8,392 nucleotides of DNA from an uncultured Ruminococcus sp. (GTDB lineage: Bacteria; Bacillota; Clostridia; Oscillospirales; Acutalibacteraceae). A program made the translations under genes and the position numbers. This document shows positions 6,697 through 8,392 of this stretch, piece after piece. The stretch is from NCBI GenBank assembly GCA_902762335.1, contig CACWNZ010000044.1:1-8392 (forward strand), written 5' to 3'. Position 1 is the stretch's first letter. Each line of letters opens with the position of its first letter. The notes below the pieces were generated by a model. It was not told where the DNA came from. It ran no database searches and saw nothing but the letters and a program-made list of their open reading frames with translations.

Positions 6697-6703
6697 CTCC
6701 TTT
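6697..6703 (-). promoter_or_regulatory. Ribosome binding site that sets the flavin reductase start
   Basis: The minus strand reads AAAGGAG followed by TGTTTCAG and ATG (6688-6686). The 8-nt spacing is ideal. The alternative GTG at 6697 shares its first base with the AGGAG core, so it cannot be served by this site. Confidence 0.85.
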
Positions 6704-6709
6704 ATTATT

Positions 6710-6753
6710 CTTAAAAAGCGGGACTGCCGCACCGCTTCCGATGGGGCAGTCCC
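6710..6753 (-). terminator. Hairpin terminator after the repeat surface protein
   Basis: Minus-strand arms GGGACTGCC (6753-6745) and GGCAGTCCC (6728-6720) pair perfectly over 9 bp around a 16-nt loop, followed by GCTTTTTAAG. It lies 19 nt after the stop of the repeat protein and only about 6 nt before the ribosome site of the flavin reductase. The loop is longer than in most strong terminators and the T run is short, so partial read-through is likely. Confidence 0.75.
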
Positions 6754-6772
6754 TTATGGTCGGTAAAGACCC

Positions 6773-8392
6773 TTATTTGGTTACCGTAAGAGTGAACTTC
6801 TTTATCACGAGCTTACCTGCGGCATCCTTGACCTTGACCTTTACGGTGTAGGTGCCTGCCGTCTTGATGCTGAAGGTGATATCAGAAGCCGCCGCGTAGT
6901 TCTGGAGGGTGGTCACCTTTGACGTGCCCGACTTTACGTAGCATACGAAGTAGGTGTAGTAGCCCTCGCCGCCCTTTGCAGCAAGCTTTACCTTAACGGG
7001 TGTGCTTACCTTTGCGGTGGTCGCTGAGATAGAAGAGTTATTGACAAGCTTGTCAACTGCTCTGAAGCTGAGCTGCTTTTCTGCGATCTTGCCGTTGTTG
7101 TCCTTGACCTTTACGAGTACCTCGTAATCGCCTGCCTCTGCGGGTGTAAATTTCACCTTTGAGGTCGTATTGTAGCTCTGTACTGTTGTCCACGCCTCGG
7201 CGCCTGCCTTTCTGAAGGAAACGGCATACTTATATGCAGCCTCGCCGCCTGCTGCCTTGCAGATAACGGAAGCCTTTGCGCCTGTAGTTATCTTGGAGGC
7301 TCCCATCTTTGAGTTGTTTACAAGAGCCTTGACAGCTGTCACGGTGAATTCCTCGGTGACCGTCTTGCCGAGAGAATCCTTAGCCTTTACGCGGACGTTA
7401 TAGGTGCCTGATGATGAAGCTACTACTGAAGCGGTGTTGCTGTAGGTAAAGCCCTGAACGGTCGTCCACTTTGTAGTGTTAGACTTCTTCGCATAGAATG
7501 CGTACTTGATGAAGCCGTTGCCGCCGTCTGCAGATGCGGTAACCGCAAAGCTCTCGCCTACGGTCACCTTTGACTTGTCAGCCTTAGCCGTAAGAGTAAG
7601 CTTATCGTATGCATTAACAGATACATACTTATACTTTTGTGTTCCCCTCTTGTCCTTGGCTATGATCTCAATGCTGTAATAGCCGTCGGCGGAAGGAGTG
7701 AAGGTAACCTTTGAATTGCTGCTGAAGTCCTGAAGTACCGTGCGCTTGCCCTGACCTGCCGGCATATAGCTTACCTTATAGGTATAAGGAGCAGAGCCGC
7801 CTGTAGCGGAGCAGATTATCGAAACGGGTTTTCCCTTTTCAACAGCTGAGGGAGTTGCCTTTGACGTGTTTGTGAGAGGCTTCTGAACTGTCAGTGAAAG
7901 TGTCTTTACAACTACCTTTTCGCTGCTGTCCATTGCCTTGATCCTGAAGCTGTAGGTGCCTGTCTTCTGAGGAATGAGCTCTATGATCTTGCTCGTGCTG
8001 TAGTCCTGAAGCACCGTCCACTTGGATGCTGTGGAGAGCTTGTAGGATACGTGGTACTGCGTATAGCCGCTGCCGCCCTCGGAATTGCAGACTACCATTA
8101 CGCTTTCGGGGTAGGTTATGGTCGTCTTGCTGAGGAGTGAGGTGTTCTTGAGAGCCTTGTCAACAACGAGCATCATATCCTTGTTGGAAACGTTGCCCTT
8201 TGAATCCTTGATCTTTGCCCTGACTATGAAGGTGCCCGTCTTTGAGGGCTTGAAGTTTGCCTTTGTCTTAGTGCTGTAAGCGGCTGCAGATGTCCATGAG
8301 GTGGAGTTGATCTCTTTATAATCAATTCCGTACTGATAGGGTGACTTGCCGCTTGCCGCCTCGAACTTGACCGTTACGGTATCGCCGAGTCT
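6773..8392 (-). CDS. Repeat-containing surface protein, C-terminal part (triple-tyrosine/Ig-like repeats)
   Basis: The frame is open to the window edge. The ATG at 8176 sits inside a repeat and is not the start, so 539 codons of the C-terminal end are visible and the N-terminus is outside. The visible part is one partial and five complete repeats of 92 residues (the last is 90). Each has a G-rich turn near position 25, Tyr32, usually an aromatic at 36, often Trp44, often Gln48, an aromatic at 50 in most copies, Gly64-x-Tyr/Phe66, then a KAKDxxGK-type strand ending at Asp74. This resembles the Y_Y_Y (triple tyrosine) beta-sandwich seen in secreted clostridial proteins, often beside cell-wall hydrolase domains. 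It has no LPxTG motif, membrane tail, dockerin or S-layer module, so anchoring, if any, is N-terminal. Few cysteines, many Lys/Thr/Ser. Binding or spacer function is inferred. Confidence 0.88.
   Translation of the reverse strand, partial: RLGDTVTVKFEAASGKSPYQYGIDYKEINSTSWTSAAAYSTKTKANFKPSKTGTFIVRAKIKDSKGNVSNKDMMLVVDKALKNTSLLSKTTITYPESVMVVCNSEGGSGYTQYHVSYKLSTASKWTVLQDYSTSKIIELIPQKTGTYSFRIKAMDSSEKVVVKTLSLTVQKPLTNTSKATPSAVEKGKPVSIICSATGGSAPYTYKVSYMPAGQGKRTVLQDFSSNSKVTFTPSADGYYSIEIIAKDKRGTQKYKYVSVNAYDKLTLTAKADKSKVTVGESFAVTASADGGNGFIKYAFYAKKSNTTKWTTVQGFTYSNTASVVASSSGTYNVRVKAKDSLGKTVTEEFTVTAVKALVNNSKMGASKITTGAKASVICKAAGGEAAYKYAVSFRKAGAEAWTTVQSYNTTSKVKFTPAEAGDYEVLVKVKDNNGKIAEKQLSFRAVDKLVNNSSISATTAKVSTPVKVKLAAKGGEGYYTYFVCYVKSGTSKVTTLQNYAAASDITFSIKTAGTYTVKVKVKDAAGKLVIKKFTLTVTK
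6776..8392 (-). repeat. Tandem 276-bp (92-codon) protein repeats
   Basis: Units on the minus strand run 8392-8150 (partial, lacking the first 11 residues), 8149-7874, 7873-7598, 7597-7322, 7321-7046 and 7045-6776 (90 codons). Alignment needs no gap within any unit. Conserved positions include GG at 25-26, Tyr32, Gly64, Tyr/Phe66, Asp74 and, at the unit junctions, xNxS after a Leu. The units differ clearly in protein sequence and more so in DNA, so they are old duplications rather than fresh slippage copies. Confidence 0.9.

Noticed and set aside
6110..6766. Plus-strand open frame of 218 codons
   Set aside because: Antisense to the flavin reductase and runs through the terminator hairpin. No family features.
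6776..8392. CRISPR-like or microsatellite array in the repeat region
   Set aside because: The 276-bp periodicity is codon-based and in frame, with strong sequence divergence between units and no short identical repeats with spacers.

Overview
The window reads as accessory or cell-envelope DNA from a Gram-positive member of the Bacillota. A Clostridia lineage near Ruminococcus/Oscillospiraceae is my best guess. The guess rests on strong Shine-Dalgarno sites, a textbook sigma-A promoter, a TagB/TagF-type teichoic-acid-like transferase, and a long surface protein made of tyrosine-containing beta-type repeats. It is an inference, not a phylogenetic result. Every supported gene lies on the minus strand, so transcription runs from position 8392 towards 1.

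Region A (8392-6773) is the 3' end of a large repeat protein that enters from outside the window. It holds five and most of a sixth repeat of 92 residues (276 bp) with no internal length change, and ends at a hairpin terminator (about 6753-6710). Region B (6688-5794) is a two-gene unit: a flavin reductase/flavoredoxin-family protein followed 10 bp later by a 105-residue protein of unknown function with two CxxC pairs. It is closed by a terminator at about 5772-5735.

Region C (5657-1, running off the edge) is a polysaccharide/phosphopolymer operon. It starts from a perfect TTGACA-N17-TATAAT promoter and a leader of about 77 nt that can fold. The order is: ExoA-like membrane glycosyltransferase (GT2), ABC-2 polysaccharide-export permease (4-bp overlap), CDP-glycerol glycerophosphotransferase-family protein (14 bp gap), two tandem Stealth-family sugar-phosphate transferases (3 and 20 bp gaps), and the N-terminus of another GT2. 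The tight packing and good ribosome sites argue for one transcript.

Together region C suggests synthesis and ABC-dependent export of a surface glycan with phosphodiester links: glycosyltransferases for sugar linkages, Stealth proteins for hexose-1-phosphate transfer, and the TagB/F-like protein for polyol-phosphate transfer. The ATPase partner of the permease, the priming enzyme and any CDP-polyol synthesis genes are not in the window. I see no tRNA, rRNA, CRISPR array, IS element or phage gene. The most notable points are the co-location of two different phosphotransferase classes, the tandem Stealth duplication, the rigid 92-residue repeat array, and the promoter/leader of the glycan operon.
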